DNA from: Hyphomonas atlantica corrig.
GTDB lineage: Bacteria; Pseudomonadota; Alphaproteobacteria; Caulobacterales; Hyphomonadaceae
Length of the DNA stretch: 64,000 bases
Direction of reading: 5' to 3'
Assembly: GCF_000682715.1 (NCBI RefSeq)
Contig: NZ_AWFH01000001.1
Coordinates: 310,001 to 374,000 of the forward strand
The notes below the pieces were generated by a model, which was not told the origin of the DNA, did not search any database, and saw nothing but the letters and a program-made list of their open reading frames with translations. Numbering within the stretch: position 1 is the stretch's first letter; each line of letters starts with the position of its first letter. Shown piece by piece: positions 41,401 through 48,945 of this stretch. The position numbers were made by a program, and so were the translations under genes.

Positions 41401-41566
41401 AGAGCGCTTCCGACTCAGACAATCCCAGATGTTTGGCCGATACTGGCTCGTACACGATGCGCTTGTTGAACACGATATCGCCGAGCTCTGCCGGGCTCAT
41501 TGCGCCTGGCAAAACACACCCCTGTCCGACGATTGCGATCGGTTCGAACTGGTCTGACCTACTCAT
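35462..41566 (-). CDS. pfaC: PfaC-like polyunsaturated fatty acid synthase subunit: KS-CLF-AT-dehydratases
   Basis: 2034 residues from ATG 41566 (overlaps the ketoreductase stop, ATGA). Order: ketosynthase (about 1-430) with active Cys in DAACASS near 174, ECHATGTPTGDGVE and KANTGHL; a chain-length factor (about 440-740) with Ala in place of the Cys (SVSAEAASG); an acyltransferase (about 820-1150) with FTGSAAVYPRMGRG, GLSLGES and ELGPRDTLTSAL; a Pro-rich linker; then FabA-like hot-dog dehydratase units, including WFIHDGRIRPG, WFYNGHFHNDPCMPGTL (His), AWYFHDN and AWYFKAHFYQDPVQPGSL (His). Known marine PfaC is KS-CLF-DH-DH with the AT on a separate PfaB; here that AT lies within the chain. Works with PfaA, the ketoreductase and PfaD to build unsaturated long chains. 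Confidence 0.93.
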   Translation of the reverse strand: MSRSDQFEPIAIVGQGCVLPGAMSPAELGDIVFNKRIVYEPVSAKHLGLSESEALSRAYVSGTIDGFEAALRSDSASESWQTAALADPVCGWTLRAALDAWSDARTPKVRKGKGGVFVANLSYPSMAHTEHAAEFWAGQKADNPRATLNASLPPHLIADVLGLSGPAFSLDAACASSLYALEIACRRLQSGAIDCALVAGVNAADNLILHIGFEALKALSPTGQSRPFVRGADGLVPSEGAVAVVLKRLSDVRKKDRVHGVIRGIGLSNDGRRKGLLAPSGDGQREAMRRAYDMAGLDPASVSYLECHATGTPTGDGVEVQASTEMFADNETLAIGSLKANTGHLITAAGLASLLKLTEAFKRESLPPTPVAGDLIGPVQEGGLTVVQNAAPWKMKGGVRRAAISNFGFGGNNAHLILDQYDPNAKQREPIDPVSVRPQVVICGTGLMAGTDRGADAVTRRIMNSPLKPVGPCRKIGADPRAARTPPMDLLEAEPQQLAILDVVEEALSSVTPVDPQRVGIFTAIGCASDSARWLLRERLSALTALRSDSDALVQAEAAVAPPLQASTVLGAMANMTANRITYAHDFHGMGFSVSAEAASGLAALDLALEALGSGRLDLVIVAAADFAAEPVRASVLAELGVTVQPGDQAAALVLKRADDAASAKDHNFGSLEFVDWTRTQTSTESVLDEVFGVAPCASVVFDLALNAQLAARGQLLTAGGAIPDLRSSPEALEIVARSTPANCTGALSFCPADARPVPDALRPTPYLYWAAGKDKATLASRIASGKAGGRGKCRIAILAPTEDALRERQKSVQKQLEQDEIPEGEGIQFGEGKPEGELAFMFTGSAAVYPRMGRGLLSAFPELRQRLSKLDKAEEIAPLLARASLSEFEQLCAGTLLSQAHAILLQDILGVKADAALGLSLGESNALFAFGFWRDPGALLDEISDAAMYERHIGGDFETAKKAWGPNVPADWTNWRVQAPVEAVKAEVTQHDGVEITIIYSRTDCMIGGPAEACRQVCAALGPGSGAKMHQHLIVHAKAMQPFAETWRRLHTRKLHKGKDVRLYANAINAAYEPTSELAADMLTRQAVDTVNFPPTVERAWKDGVRTFVELGPRDTLTSALANILEGKQFKAVATDRIESADLSQIAELAAFLFADGRAIKMKPVAEALDAARRNASRRPEAWPLTRPVPYAPPIVPPLASSFRMPAAPALSDIVYPPSSPAATMDEPVHFAPPPSDRRLPPPRKVIAGTEPLLPRTPVGPNWDYPEIEKSAREKMSEFFGKSFRKQDTYDRQVRLPAPPLLLVDRITGIDAEAGVESTGVIWTETDLTGDQWFIHDGRIRPGPLIESGQADLTLIGWMGADFKNQNDRVYRLLGCEITFHDGGLPEPGETLRFQIEITGHATLAGVRMFFFQYDCLAGDRRVFSVRNGQAGFFSDDELASGKGVMWDATKDAPPTAQPAEFKAEGASRKRAFTAEDIAAYRAGDAWACFGDGFELAAARSRPHRLPDDRLALFDDVEMFDPHGGPWGRGYLKARAHVPKDAWFYNGHFHNDPCMPGTLMAEAAVQTLEFYAAAAGLLTERDGYVFEPMPGHMAKFVCRGQVIPDADHDVTYEVFIDEIVDGEAPEIYASLLASSDGKKVFHCPRFGLRLRRDWPVPRVAEQPIRTGPQGESRGDHAALLDCANGAPSAAFGDMYDRFDREGIVPRLPQDPYHMMTRVLDVSTRPGVPEKGARVRAEYDIPPHAWYFHDNRNGAMPFAVLSEIALQPCGWLASHCGFALSGDLKFRNLEGEGVLHRELRPEDGTLVVDSELTAFSRVGPMTIVTFAVKVSLASGEPVLELTTQFGFFPAAALARQAGLSDKPHFRDAFELPGQNVKTKRIEKRLPSGQLRMLDRVDYFDAEGGEAGLGLIRGRQVVDPHAWYFKAHFYQDPVQPGSLGLDALSQLLARAILLKGMDQGMSSPHFETIATGAPFKWSYRGQVTPDKKEVVTVMEITSIEERGNGYLVTARGSLWRDGLRVYEVGPFSLALEDRV

Positions 41567-43020
41567 CCTGCCCACTCATCCCCGATCAGAAGCTCAACTT
41601 CACTTCGTTCACCCTGTAGAATTTGATCAGCGAAGATACGTGCGCCATCTTCCAGGCCGATCAGGGAAATACCGCGCGAAGCAAAATGACCTGCGAGAGA
41701 CGAGTCGACCATGCCGCCAGCCCAAGGCCCCCAGCAAAAGCTCTTCACAATGGCGTCAGGCAAATCGGCAGAGAGCTTTCTCGCCATCGCGCCCAACCAG
41801 GCATTCGCCATAGCGTAGTCACTCTGTCCGACATTTCCGAATACGGCCGATGCGGACGAGAAAAGGCCCACATGGCGGAGCTGTGATAGATCGATAGCCT
41901 CTAGCAACATGGCCAAGCCTTCAACCTTCGGCCCGAAAACATACGCGACATCTTCGCGGGATTTCTTGAGAGCCAGCCCATCCGACAGCACCCCTGCCCC
42001 GTGGACGAGCCCTGTAATGGAGCCATACTGTTGTGAGACTTTCGCAATGGCGGACTGGATACTCGCACGATCTGACATGTCGGTGCGTAAATACACTGCT
42101 TGCGCGCCGGACATCGAAATATCGTCCAGCGTCTCTCGAATCTCCTGACCCGCCAGCAGAGCTTTCGCCTGTCGATCGACGTCCGGAAGCGATGGCGTCT
42201 GACCGCTCGCGCGAGCGACCGAAATCAGCGCCCCGCGCAACTGTTTCATGTCGCTTGTAACGTCCATCCCTTCTGGCCACGAGACAATGTCTGAGCGGCC
42301 CGCGAGCACAAACACTGAGCCGGACTGTCTGCGAGCGAGCTCTTTCACACACGCCGCGGTTACGCCGCGCGCACCGCCTGGAACGAACCAGACATTTGAC
42401 GCTTCGACGACGGCTCGGCTCAATCGAGGTGCTTGGTTAATTGCTTGAATGGCCGCTCCCTGCCGTGTCAAAACCGCGTCAGACAAATCGGTACCCAGAG
42501 CGGTCGTTACCAATTCGGCCCACCCAGTTACGCGTTCGCCAGCGGGCAAACTCCACGTCACCACATCATGGTTCGGCCATTCCTGACGCAAAGTTCGCGA
42601 CAGTCCAGGCAGCCCACACAATTGATCAGCAGCCGCCTCAGAAGACGGCTCCAACATGATTATCCGAACACCGCGGTCATGAAACTGCCGACACAGATTC
42701 AAGGCCTGCCAATGCCGTTCCGTGACAGGAAGACCTGAATGCCCTTCCGTGAGGATGACAGTGCGAAAGTCATCAGATGCCTCGCCCAAAATCCCAGACT
42801 GCGCACCTTGCGACTGCAGGAACTCGACAAGGGCATATGCAAGCTCCGGCGCCGCACCCGATACTGCGAACGGCCCCTGCGCAGCGATATCGATAACCCT
42901 GCTGAAGGGCTGTGATGCGCCGAGTGAAACGACACGTACTGAACTTTCATAGTCCGGAACCGAACCGGCCTGAGGGCCGGGACGGGAGAGCGCAACTGGC
43001 GCTCCGCCGCCCCCTACCCA
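41563..43020 (-). CDS. Ketoreductase domain read in the -1 frame of pfaA (likely joined by frameshift)
   Basis: SDR ketoreductase of the PKS/PUFA type: cofactor motif FVPGGARGVTAAC, VHGAGVLSDGLALKK, catalytic serine in GLFSSASAVFGN and tyrosine in GQSDYAMANAWLGAMA. The frame is open from 43026 to the stop at 41563, yet has no ATG or GTG at all; the first possible start is a TTG at 42789, about 75 codons inside a protein-like region (RVVSLGASQPFSRVIDIAA). Here I give the 485 residues that would follow a -1 shift at the T7 run, first codon TGG at 43020. In homologous PfaA proteins this KR is in the same chain as the ACPs. Alternatives: a sequencing or true one-base loss in T7, or a non-standard start. 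Confidence 0.8.
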   Translation of the reverse strand, partial: WVGGGGAPVALSRPGPQAGSVPDYESSVRVVSLGASQPFSRVIDIAAQGPFAVSGAAPELAYALVEFLQSQGAQSGILGEASDDFRTVILTEGHSGLPVTERHWQALNLCRQFHDRGVRIIMLEPSSEAAADQLCGLPGLSRTLRQEWPNHDVVTWSLPAGERVTGWAELVTTALGTDLSDAVLTRQGAAIQAINQAPRLSRAVVEASNVWFVPGGARGVTAACVKELARRQSGSVFVLAGRSDIVSWPEGMDVTSDMKQLRGALISVARASGQTPSLPDVDRQAKALLAGQEIRETLDDISMSGAQAVYLRTDMSDRASIQSAIAKVSQQYGSITGLVHGAGVLSDGLALKKSREDVAYVFGPKVEGLAMLLEAIDLSQLRHVGLFSSASAVFGNVGQSDYAMANAWLGAMARKLSADLPDAIVKSFCWGPWAGGMVDSSLAGHFASRGISLIGLEDGARIFADQILQGERSEVELLIGDEWAG

Positions 43021-43026
43021 AAAAAA
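42979..43026 (-). promoter_or_regulatory. Predicted -1 programmed ribosomal frameshift signal in pfaA
   Basis: On the minus strand: slippery T-TTT-TTT (43026-43020; 0-frame codons GAT TTT TTT GGG TAG), a 6-base spacer GGGTAG holding the pfaA stop, then a hairpin. Inner stem GAGCGC (43004-42999) with GCGCTC (42993-42988) and loop CAGTT; outer stem 43013-43005 with 42987-42979. In all 15 positions: 12 Watson-Crick pairs, two G-U pairs, one C-C mismatch. Heptamer, spacer and stem fit the known X-XXY-YYZ -1 signals. It would fuse PfaA residue 1303 to the KR frame. Confidence 0.6.
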
Positions 43027-46000
43027 TCAGCGATCGCCCGGATCGTGCGCAAGTCGGCAAGAACCTCTGGATCGACTTCCGGCAATTCCGGGTGCTGATC
43101 GCGCAGCGCGGACAAGATTTCCACCTGTTTGATCGAATCGACCCCAAGCTCGCCCTCAAGGTCCATGTCATCTTCCAGCATGTCTTCCGGATAGCCGGTC
43201 TTCTCCGCAATCAATGCCCGGACTGTATCGGCGGAAATGCCGCCATTGGCCGCGCCCCTTTCCGGCTCCGACACACTCACAGTCGCCGCAGCTGGGGCCG
43301 CCGCTCCCGTGCCGGATGCATCAATCATTTCAGCAATTGCCGAAATCGTGCGCAATTCAACAAGCTGCTCAGGGTCGATTTCCGGGAGGTCCGGCATGCG
43401 CTCTCTCAGCGTAGAAAGAATCTCCACCTGCTTGATCGAGTCGACGCCGAGTTCGCCCTCCAGATCCATGTCCGGTTCAAGCATATCCTCCGGATACCCC
43501 GTCTTCTCTGCAATTATCGCGCGGACCAGGCCAACCGAATCTGCCCCCAGTACCGGCTGCGTGACTGCAGGCGCTGCCACGGGCGCAGGACTGGCAGGTT
43601 TCGGCGCCGGAGCACTTTCTGGAACCGGTCCGGGTTCAGGTGCTGGCTCGGGCGCGTCCTCATGATAGGCCCCATTGGCTTGCGACTGAACGACAGGAGA
43701 TGGCGCAGCAACGGGCGCCGGCTTCGGTGCTGGAGCAGGCGCGGGCAACGCGGCTGGCTTTGCCGGCTCGCTCGGCGTTTGTCCGGCAAGTTGAACCGCG
43801 ACATTCAGAAATGCCGAATGCGCCGTCGACATGGCTGACATATAATCTGCGTGGCGTTGGGAAACTTCCTGCATGATACGCTCAGTGGTCGAAGCGGGTG
43901 CTGCAAGTGCGGAACTTTGTACCGAAGCGAAATACGGGCTCGGTGCTGACGGATCTTGGGTCATGAAAGCGCCTGTCTGTTCTGGAAGGTCTTGAGCAGC
44001 CGGACGTGGTGAAACACCAGCCCGGACCGAAGGAGGAGCGGATGATTCCGCCATGGTGGATTTCGTGGGCATCGCTGGCTTTTCGGGGTTCGGTGTCGCG
44101 CGCCCCTCAGCGCCTTTGGCCGGCGGATACGGCTTGTTGTAATTGCCGCCAGTGATCTTCACTGCATGCTTGGACGGAGCTGGATTGGGCGGTTGTGGCG
44201 GAAGTTCAGCAAACAGCGCCGGATAGTCGAGCTCGATTCCTGCTACGCCCAACGTAGCAATCGCGAGCAGGAACTGGTTCACCCCATTGCGCCGCTTGTG
44301 GTCCAGCGAAATGGCGAGATGAGGCCGATCACCCAATGTATGACCGACGAGACCTGTCACGACGCCGCCTGGACCGACTTCGACGAAAACCCTTGCTCCG
44401 TCCGCGTACATGGCCTCAACCTGCTCACGGAAACGCACCGGCTGGATCAGCTGGTCGGCGATGAATGCCGGCAATTCGGCGACTTTCGCATCATACTTCC
44501 GGGCGGTGGCATTCGCATAAACATCAAGTTTCGGCGCGCGGAGCTTCTGCTTAGCAAGCAGCTTTTCAAAAGGCGGCACCGCCTCTGCGACAATCTCGGA
44601 ATGGAAGGCGGTGGCCACCGGAAGCATCCGCGCCTTAAGGCCTCGCGCGTCGCATTCCGCCTTGGCCGCATCAACTGCCTCCTGCGCACCTGAGAGGACG
44701 ACTTGGTCCGGACCATTATCATTGGCGAGCACCAAGCCCTGCCCCACTTTTTGCAGTACGGGTTTGATCGTTTCTGCATCCGTCTGAACCGCAAGCATCG
44801 CGCCCTTGGTGTTGCCAGCTGCCTTCGCCATCAGGGCGCCGCGCTCCGCCGCAACTGTCAGCGCAGTGTCAGCATTCATTACGCCGCCAAGGTGCAACGC
44901 CATGATTTCCCCGAAACTGTGCCCGGCGGCCATGTCTGCTTTGAGGTCGAGCTGCGATAGCAGCCCCAATTGCGAGAGCGCGACCGCCGCGATGGCGGGC
45001 TGGGCATGCTGCATCTCTGTCAGAGTCTGCGTTTGAGCGCCGAAGTCTACTTGATCAAAGGCGGCAGGTGGAAAGGACAGTCGATCCAACCGCAACCTGC
45101 CGGTATGTTTGTGACCAGCCGCCCTGTCCCATGCTTCACGCGCCAAAGGGAAGGCCATCGCCAGATCAGAACCCATGCCGACATACTGACTACCCTGGCC
45201 AGAAAACATGAAAGCAGTTTTGCCAGTCAACGGCGCGTCCAGCGAGGCAACGCAATCAGCCTTGAACGGACGGACACCGATCTCGCCAGCCCTGATCTGC
45301 TGGGACAGGCTTTCTGTTTTTGACTTCAGATCCGCCAGAGACTCAGCAATGATTGCTGCGCGCGCCGGAGCGTCGGCCCTGAAGGCAGCGTGCGTTTGCG
45401 ATGCGGCGTACGCCAGCCCGGCTTCGTCTAGCTGACCAGGGGTAGCCTCAATCGCGGAGGCAAGCGCATTGCCCGAATCCTCACTGAACAGAAACAGCTC
45501 TGCTGGCATCACCCGATAAGGCTTCGCCGCTGTCTTGCCGATATACTCCTCCAGCGTCACATGGAAATTGCTTCCGCCAAATCCGAATGAACTGACAGAC
45601 GCGCGGCGCGGGCGCTTTTTGGGCGCAATCCAGGGGCGAGCCTCGGTGTTCAGGTAGAAGGCTGGGCTATCCTTGATGACTTCCGCAGGTTCTTCGATCT
45701 TGATTGTAGGCGGAAGGATTTTACGACTGAGCGCATTCACGACTTTGACAAGACTGGCGGCGCCGGCGGCGGCCTTCGTATGTCCGATCTGGGACTTGAT
45801 GGACCCAAGCGCACACCAAGGCGCTTCAGACTCAACCTCACCGAAAACCAGATGCAGTCCATCCAGCTCAGCCTTGTCACCGGCTTTCGTCCCGGTGCCA
45901 TGCCCTTCAACCAGGTCTACGGCCTCCGGGCCGTACCCCGCTTGCTCATAGGCACGCCTCAAGGCGCGCGCCTGCCCTTCTGGCACCGGCGCATAAATGG

Positions 46001-46928
46001 CTGTGCCTTTACCATCTGATCCACCGCCAAGTCCCCGGATCACCGCATGGATCGTGTTGCCATCGCGTTCCGCATCTTCGAGGCGGCGCAGCGCCAGCAT
46101 GCCGATCCCTTCACCAAGCATGGTGCCATCGGCTTCGTTCGAGAACGGCCGGCAGTCACCTGTTGGCGACAAGGCCGGCGTTTTTGAAAAGCACATATAC
46201 ATCAGGATGTCATTGAGCGCGTCGACGCCACCAGTCAGCACCGTGTCGCTGTCGCCCGAGCGCAGTTCATGCAACGCGATGCTCAGTGCAGAAAGACTTG
46301 AGGCACATGCCGCGTCGGTGACCATGTTGCTGCCGCCAAGATCAAACCTGTTGGCAATCCGTCCGGCTACGACGTTTCCGAGCAGTCCCGGAAATGTCGC
46401 TTCCTGCCATTCGACATAGTGGCTTTCGATCCGCTCGGCGAGCGCAGTGACTTCACTTTCCGGCAGTCCGGCTTCGCGCATGGCATTGACCCAGACCGGC
46501 CGTTGGAGACGACCTGCCATATGCGCCGTCAACTCGGTAGCAGACGCTACACCCAAGACTACGCTCGTACGAGATTTGTCGATCCGACCCTCGCTATCAC
46601 GCTCAATATCCTGAAGCGTCGCATATGCCGCGACCAGCGCCAGCAACTGTGCTGTATCCGTCCCCTCCATCGCCTTTGGAGGGATACCGAAGGTCAGCGG
46701 ATCGAAAGCGACAGGATCAATGAACCCGCCCCGCCTGCCATAAGTCTTGTCCTTCGTCCTCGGATCACTGTCATAATAGTCTTCGGTCAGCCAATGCGTG
46801 GACGGCACATCCGACAGCAAGTCGCGTCCCTCGAACACATCACGCCAGAACCCGGTCACATCCCCGCGCCCTGGGAAGATCGCGCCCATGCCTACAATGG
46901 CAATCGGTGTGGCGGCTTTTGAACTCAT
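43014..46928 (-). CDS. pfaA: PfaA-like synthase subunit: KS-AT-ACP-ACP
   Basis: 1304 residues (ATG 46928; AAGGTC ahead). A modular iterative synthase: KS (about 5-470; active Cys in VTDAACASSLSAL, His in EGHGTGTKAGD and KSQIGHTKAAA), malonyl-type AT (about 575-870; FMFSGQGSQYVGMG, AAGHSFGE, FVEVGPGG), a long Pro/Ala/Ser-rich linker, and two near-identical ACPs with LGVDSIKQVEIL (phosphopantetheine serines S1164 and S1265). It stops directly after the second ACP. Marine EPA/DHA PfaAs carry 4-9 ACPs and a KR in the same chain; here only two ACPs are seen and the KR follows in the -1 frame. Starts 27 bases after pfaD. Confidence 0.93.
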   Translation of the reverse strand: MSSKAATPIAIVGMGAIFPGRGDVTGFWRDVFEGRDLLSDVPSTHWLTEDYYDSDPRTKDKTYGRRGGFIDPVAFDPLTFGIPPKAMEGTDTAQLLALVAAYATLQDIERDSEGRIDKSRTSVVLGVASATELTAHMAGRLQRPVWVNAMREAGLPESEVTALAERIESHYVEWQEATFPGLLGNVVAGRIANRFDLGGSNMVTDAACASSLSALSIALHELRSGDSDTVLTGGVDALNDILMYMCFSKTPALSPTGDCRPFSNEADGTMLGEGIGMLALRRLEDAERDGNTIHAVIRGLGGGSDGKGTAIYAPVPEGQARALRRAYEQAGYGPEAVDLVEGHGTGTKAGDKAELDGLHLVFGEVESEAPWCALGSIKSQIGHTKAAAGAASLVKVVNALSRKILPPTIKIEEPAEVIKDSPAFYLNTEARPWIAPKKRPRRASVSSFGFGGSNFHVTLEEYIGKTAAKPYRVMPAELFLFSEDSGNALASAIEATPGQLDEAGLAYAASQTHAAFRADAPARAAIIAESLADLKSKTESLSQQIRAGEIGVRPFKADCVASLDAPLTGKTAFMFSGQGSQYVGMGSDLAMAFPLAREAWDRAAGHKHTGRLRLDRLSFPPAAFDQVDFGAQTQTLTEMQHAQPAIAAVALSQLGLLSQLDLKADMAAGHSFGEIMALHLGGVMNADTALTVAAERGALMAKAAGNTKGAMLAVQTDAETIKPVLQKVGQGLVLANDNGPDQVVLSGAQEAVDAAKAECDARGLKARMLPVATAFHSEIVAEAVPPFEKLLAKQKLRAPKLDVYANATARKYDAKVAELPAFIADQLIQPVRFREQVEAMYADGARVFVEVGPGGVVTGLVGHTLGDRPHLAISLDHKRRNGVNQFLLAIATLGVAGIELDYPALFAELPPQPPNPAPSKHAVKITGGNYNKPYPPAKGAEGRATPNPEKPAMPTKSTMAESSAPPSVRAGVSPRPAAQDLPEQTGAFMTQDPSAPSPYFASVQSSALAAPASTTERIMQEVSQRHADYMSAMSTAHSAFLNVAVQLAGQTPSEPAKPAALPAPAPAPKPAPVAAPSPVVQSQANGAYHEDAPEPAPEPGPVPESAPAPKPASPAPVAAPAVTQPVLGADSVGLVRAIIAEKTGYPEDMLEPDMDLEGELGVDSIKQVEILSTLRERMPDLPEIDPEQLVELRTISAIAEMIDASGTGAAAPAAATVSVSEPERGAANGGISADTVRALIAEKTGYPEDMLEDDMDLEGELGVDSIKQVEILSALRDQHPELPEVDPEVLADLRTIRAIADFFG
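43017..43532 (-). repeat. Tandem ACP-coding repeat
   Basis: Two direct copies of a 213-base carrier-domain unit, at 43320-43532 (ACP1) and 43017-43229 (ACP2), 303 bases apart (101 codons between the phosphopantetheine serines). The encoded segments share EKTGYPEDMLE-x-DMDLEGELGVDSIKQVEIL. It probably arose by internal duplication; such repeats tend to vary in copy number. Confidence 0.85.
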
Positions 46929-46955
46929 GGCTTGCTGACCTTGTAAGACATCATA

Positions 46956-48473
46956 TCAGAGAAACCTTTTTGGCGTGCAGGAGAACGCAGTGGGCGGCAC
47001 AGCAATGCCTGCAGCGCGCATTTGCCCTGCTCGCGTCAATCGTGCCGCACCTTCCATCAGATTCAGGGCGATCTGGCGAACCGTCCGGTTCTCGATTGGC
47101 TCCAGAAATGTGCCAGCGACCCATTCATTGAATGCGCCCTGGGCTGGCCCGCACCAGATCTGATAGTCCGAGGCCTTGTCGGCCACACCCTCACGCGCCC
47201 ATTGTGCGCCCATGAACAGATAGCGACGCGCCACGAGCGCCAGCCGCTTGTTCCCATCCGCCTCAGCGCGCGCCGCTTCCTTCGGGTTTGATTGCAGCAT
47301 GAAGGCTCGTGTCTTCTGCCAGACATCGTCAAATGGCTCGCCCAATACGTCTTCCAGCCAGGCCCGATCCTTCTGTGTCATCGTTTCGAACGACAAGCCC
47401 GCCTTGTAGAGCGCGTGCAGTTTGCGCCCCCGCATGGCGAACAAGGTTCCGCGCTTCAGCACCTGCACCTCGACGCCCTGTTCGAACATGTCCGCTGCCG
47501 GAGCCATCCCGACATCGGCTGGCCCGGCCTTGGCAAGCAATTGTCGCGCAGGTTCGGACAAACCCGACTCGATAGCCGCCTGATTGATTGATCCGGTCAG
47601 GACATAGGCTGCGCCCATCTGGAACGCCGCCGCTACGCCGTGCGGTGTGGCAATGCCGCCGCCCAGGCCGATACGGATCATGTTCGCATCGATACCGGTT
47701 TCCGCGGCTACTTGATCACGCGCGATAGACAGAGATGAAAACAAGGGCGCCGCGGCGCGGTTGTCGGTGTGACCACCGCTATCCGCCTCAGCCGTGAGGT
47801 CGAGCGCGACAGGAACCTGCGCCGCAAGTTCGGCCTGCTCCGGCGATATGCGATTTTCTGATACCAGCGCGCGCAGAATTTTCTCTGGCGCAGGCTGCAT
47901 GAATTGCCGCGCGACTTCAGCGCGCGATACTTTCGCGAAAACATGATTGGCGCGCCGGATGCTGCCTTGCCCGTCCCTGGACAAGCCAAGCGCTGTGTAT
48001 CGGACGACTTCTGGCGACAAACGCATATAGGCTGACGCCGAAACGCGCCTGACGCCCATCGACAGGAACAAGTCCACGACTTCTGCTTCGTAGCCCGGCT
48101 GTTGGGGTGAATGAATCAGATTCGCACCCCAAGAGGTTTGCCCCTGCGCAATGCCTGCCTTGATTTCCTGTATGCCCGCCTGAATCGTGTCGGGCTTCAG
48201 TCCGGCGCTGCCATAGAACCCGACACATCCTGCCCGAACGGCTTCGATAACCATCCTGGGCGTGGCTATGCCCCGCGCCATTTCGCCGACGACATAGTTG
48301 AACCGCGCACCATGCGCCTGTGCAAACGCCGCGTCTCCCAGCCATTCCGGATAGATCGCAGGCAGAGATAAAGATCGCGCATCTGCCGACTTCGCAACCA
48401 GCACGCCATTCTGGACATGCACGTCCACATTCTCGCGAACGCAGTCCAGAATCTGATCCACCGACCGATCCAT
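46956..48473 (-). CDS. pfaD: PfaD-like trans-acting enoyl reductase
   Basis: FMN TIM-barrel enoyl reductase of the 2-nitropropane-dioxygenase family. 505 residues from ATG 48473 (AGGAAGG 5 bases upstream); longer frame to 48569 is not conserved. PfaD-specific marks: HSPQQPGYEAEVVDLFLSMGVRRVSASAY, GLGGGIATPHGVAAAFQMGAAYVLTGSINQAA, APAADMFEQGVEVQVLKRGTLFAMRGRKLHALY and DYQIWCGPAQGAFNEWV. First gene of the Pfa transcript (pfaD-pfaA-KR-pfaC), transcribed from the AT-rich region upstream. Confidence 0.95.
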   Translation of the reverse strand: MDRSVDQILDCVRENVDVHVQNGVLVAKSADARSLSLPAIYPEWLGDAAFAQAHGARFNYVVGEMARGIATPRMVIEAVRAGCVGFYGSAGLKPDTIQAGIQEIKAGIAQGQTSWGANLIHSPQQPGYEAEVVDLFLSMGVRRVSASAYMRLSPEVVRYTALGLSRDGQGSIRRANHVFAKVSRAEVARQFMQPAPEKILRALVSENRISPEQAELAAQVPVALDLTAEADSGGHTDNRAAAPLFSSLSIARDQVAAETGIDANMIRIGLGGGIATPHGVAAAFQMGAAYVLTGSINQAAIESGLSEPARQLLAKAGPADVGMAPAADMFEQGVEVQVLKRGTLFAMRGRKLHALYKAGLSFETMTQKDRAWLEDVLGEPFDDVWQKTRAFMLQSNPKEAARAEADGNKRLALVARRYLFMGAQWAREGVADKASDYQIWCGPAQGAFNEWVAGTFLEPIENRTVRQIALNLMEGAARLTRAGQMRAAGIAVPPTAFSCTPKRFL

Positions 48474-48945
48474 AAAGCCTTCCTGCCTATCACCCCCGAA
48501 TTCTTCGGGATTCGATCCATTCTCAACGTCAACATGACGCCCGGCATTTGTGATTGCGAACCGAACCACTCCCCAGCGTCTTACAGTCTCCGAGACAGCC
48601 GAAGCTCTCTCCCTCCGACGTTCATTCTATAGCAGCAATTACAGAACGCAACCTGAAATAGAGTTTTTTTAAAATTCTATTCTTGGTTAATTTTTGTGGG
48701 GTGATACACGCAGAAGGTGCAGTTTATTGACATGCAAGACCGGGGCCACAGTCGATCCTCGTATTCACCATAGAAATGACACGAAATCAGGTTTTTGAGG
48801 CAAAAATGGGCGTCGTCAGGGAACTTATCAGTCTGTACCACGTCCCCAATTGGGACGCCGAAGTGATCCGAACGCTATCGCCTTCACCGCTCGCATGGTA
48901 GGTGAGCAGAGGACTGCCTCGATTAAGGCAAAGGGACAAATTCAC
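48474..48945. promoter_or_regulatory. Divergent intergenic region between pfaD and the retropepsin gene
   Basis: 472 bases without a recognised gene. It includes the AT-richest stretch of the window (48655-48700), with an inverted repeat AATAGA (48657-48662) / TCTATT (48676-48681) enclosing a T7A4 tract. The likely pfaD promoter and that of the plus-strand module lie here, but I cannot assign exact hexamers. A short plus-strand frame from 48850 runs into the retropepsin gene; I take it as an upstream extension, not a gene. Confidence 0.5.

Noticed and set aside
41563-42789. Independent ketoreductase gene starting at TTG 42789
   Set aside because: TTG has no ribosome site, and about 75 protein-like codons upstream in the same frame would be left out; a frameshift fusion explains these better.
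42699-42995. Reverse frame starting with ATG 42995 as the start of the ketoreductase gene
   Set aside because: It is in a different frame from the ketoreductase and ends within it; its residues are Arg/Ser-rich shadow sequence.
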